Shown one piece after another: positions 63,676-64,000 of a stretch of DNA of 64,000 bases. The DNA comes from Mesostigma viride (Eukaryota > Streptophyta > Mesostigmatophyceae > Mesostigmatales > Mesostigmataceae). The notes below the pieces were generated by a model. It had not been told where the DNA came from and searched no databases. It was given only the letters and a program-made list of their open reading frames with translations. Position 1 is the stretch's first letter. Each line of letters starts with the position of its first letter. The stretch lies in NCBI GenBank assembly GCA_009746045.1, contig RPFO01000027.1:5114146-5178145 (forward strand). Reading direction: 5' to 3'. The position numbers were made by a program, and so were the translations under genes.

Positions 63676-64000
63676 GTGAGAAGAGGGAGCTGTGGTGTTA
63701 TGATTGCTGTTTTTGTGGTAGAGCTAGAATAGCAGTTTATGGTGAGAAAAGGGAGCTACGGGATCGTCATTATTCTAAATACTAATAGTATTACTGTTGT
63801 TATCATTGTTATCGCCATGGTAGGGCTAGGATAGCAGTTGAGTGGTGAGAGGTGGAGCTATGTCATTTTGATAATCAAATAGTATGCGTGCCACAAGTTC
63901 GTAGTTAAAACGTTCGAGAGAATACGTCATAGTTACAGTACCACTGTGATTGTAGTAGGATAGTAGTTTAATGGGGAGAAGGCTAGTTAGGGGATAGCTC
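63676..64000. other. Intron or end region, nothing recognised
   Basis: A/T-rich with two imperfect copies of GGTAGAGCTAGAATAGCAGTTTA-like sequence (63716 and 63820). No gene seen. Confidence 0.4.

Overview
The window looks like nuclear DNA of a eukaryote, most likely a green alga (chlorophyte). It has spliced GT-AG genes, no operons, and a TGTAA motif downstream of one host gene that matches the usual chlorophyte poly(A) signal. Most of the 64 kb is nested retroelements. Two host genes stand out: a secreted metallophosphoesterase (14453-16411) and a very large low-complexity multi-exon gene (50817 to beyond 63675). Both are on the + strand.

Layout. 1-12680: a complete Ty3/gypsy chromovirus on the - strand (element A, 1494-12280, LTRs 1494-2064 and 11709-12280, TSD CCGTT) sits inside the 5' LTR of a second element of the same family (element B, 12680-12286 plus 1493-1, running off the left edge). 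B itself abuts the 3' end of a third element whose LTR is 12748-13179. 13180-17845: a non-coding stretch with a minisatellite, the metallophosphoesterase gene, and LINE scraps. 17846-19264: a broken LINE ORF1 (-). 19370-30009: a decayed relative of A (element C, -) cut by LINE B (22753-26461, +), by a tandem LTR pair (26569-29154), and at its edge by a second complete chromovirus. 30010-39366: that chromovirus (element P, +, TSD AGGGG). 39372-43618: transposon-like repeat, a PHD-finger gene fragment (-), a LINE ORF2 3' fragment, and LINE C. 43753-50115: a terminal-inverted-repeat element interrupted by an intact-looking LINE (LINE A, 44000-47786, -). 50122-64000: the large host gene.

How it works together. 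Elements A and P share protease-RT-RNase H-integrase with a chromodomain, an insertion in the RT just before YLDD, a -1 gag/pol frame relation, and an extra ORF (ORF3) after integrase. Family A additionally has two unusual 5' genes: an Arg/Gly-rich ORF that starts inside the LTR and reads through the primer-binding site, and a stand-alone RNase H1 hybrid-binding (viroplasmin-like) protein encoded before gag and flanked by good splice signals. This 5' architecture is the best candidate for something undescribed. The LINEs are single-ORF endonuclease/RT elements with ATTA-type tails preceded by hairpins and with 9-11 bp target duplications.

Limits. Reading frames in A and P are interrupted almost only at homopolymers, and the two P LTRs differ only in two T-runs, so some 'breaks' may be assembly errors. 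Splice sites are read by eye. Family names are from motif recognition, without database searches.
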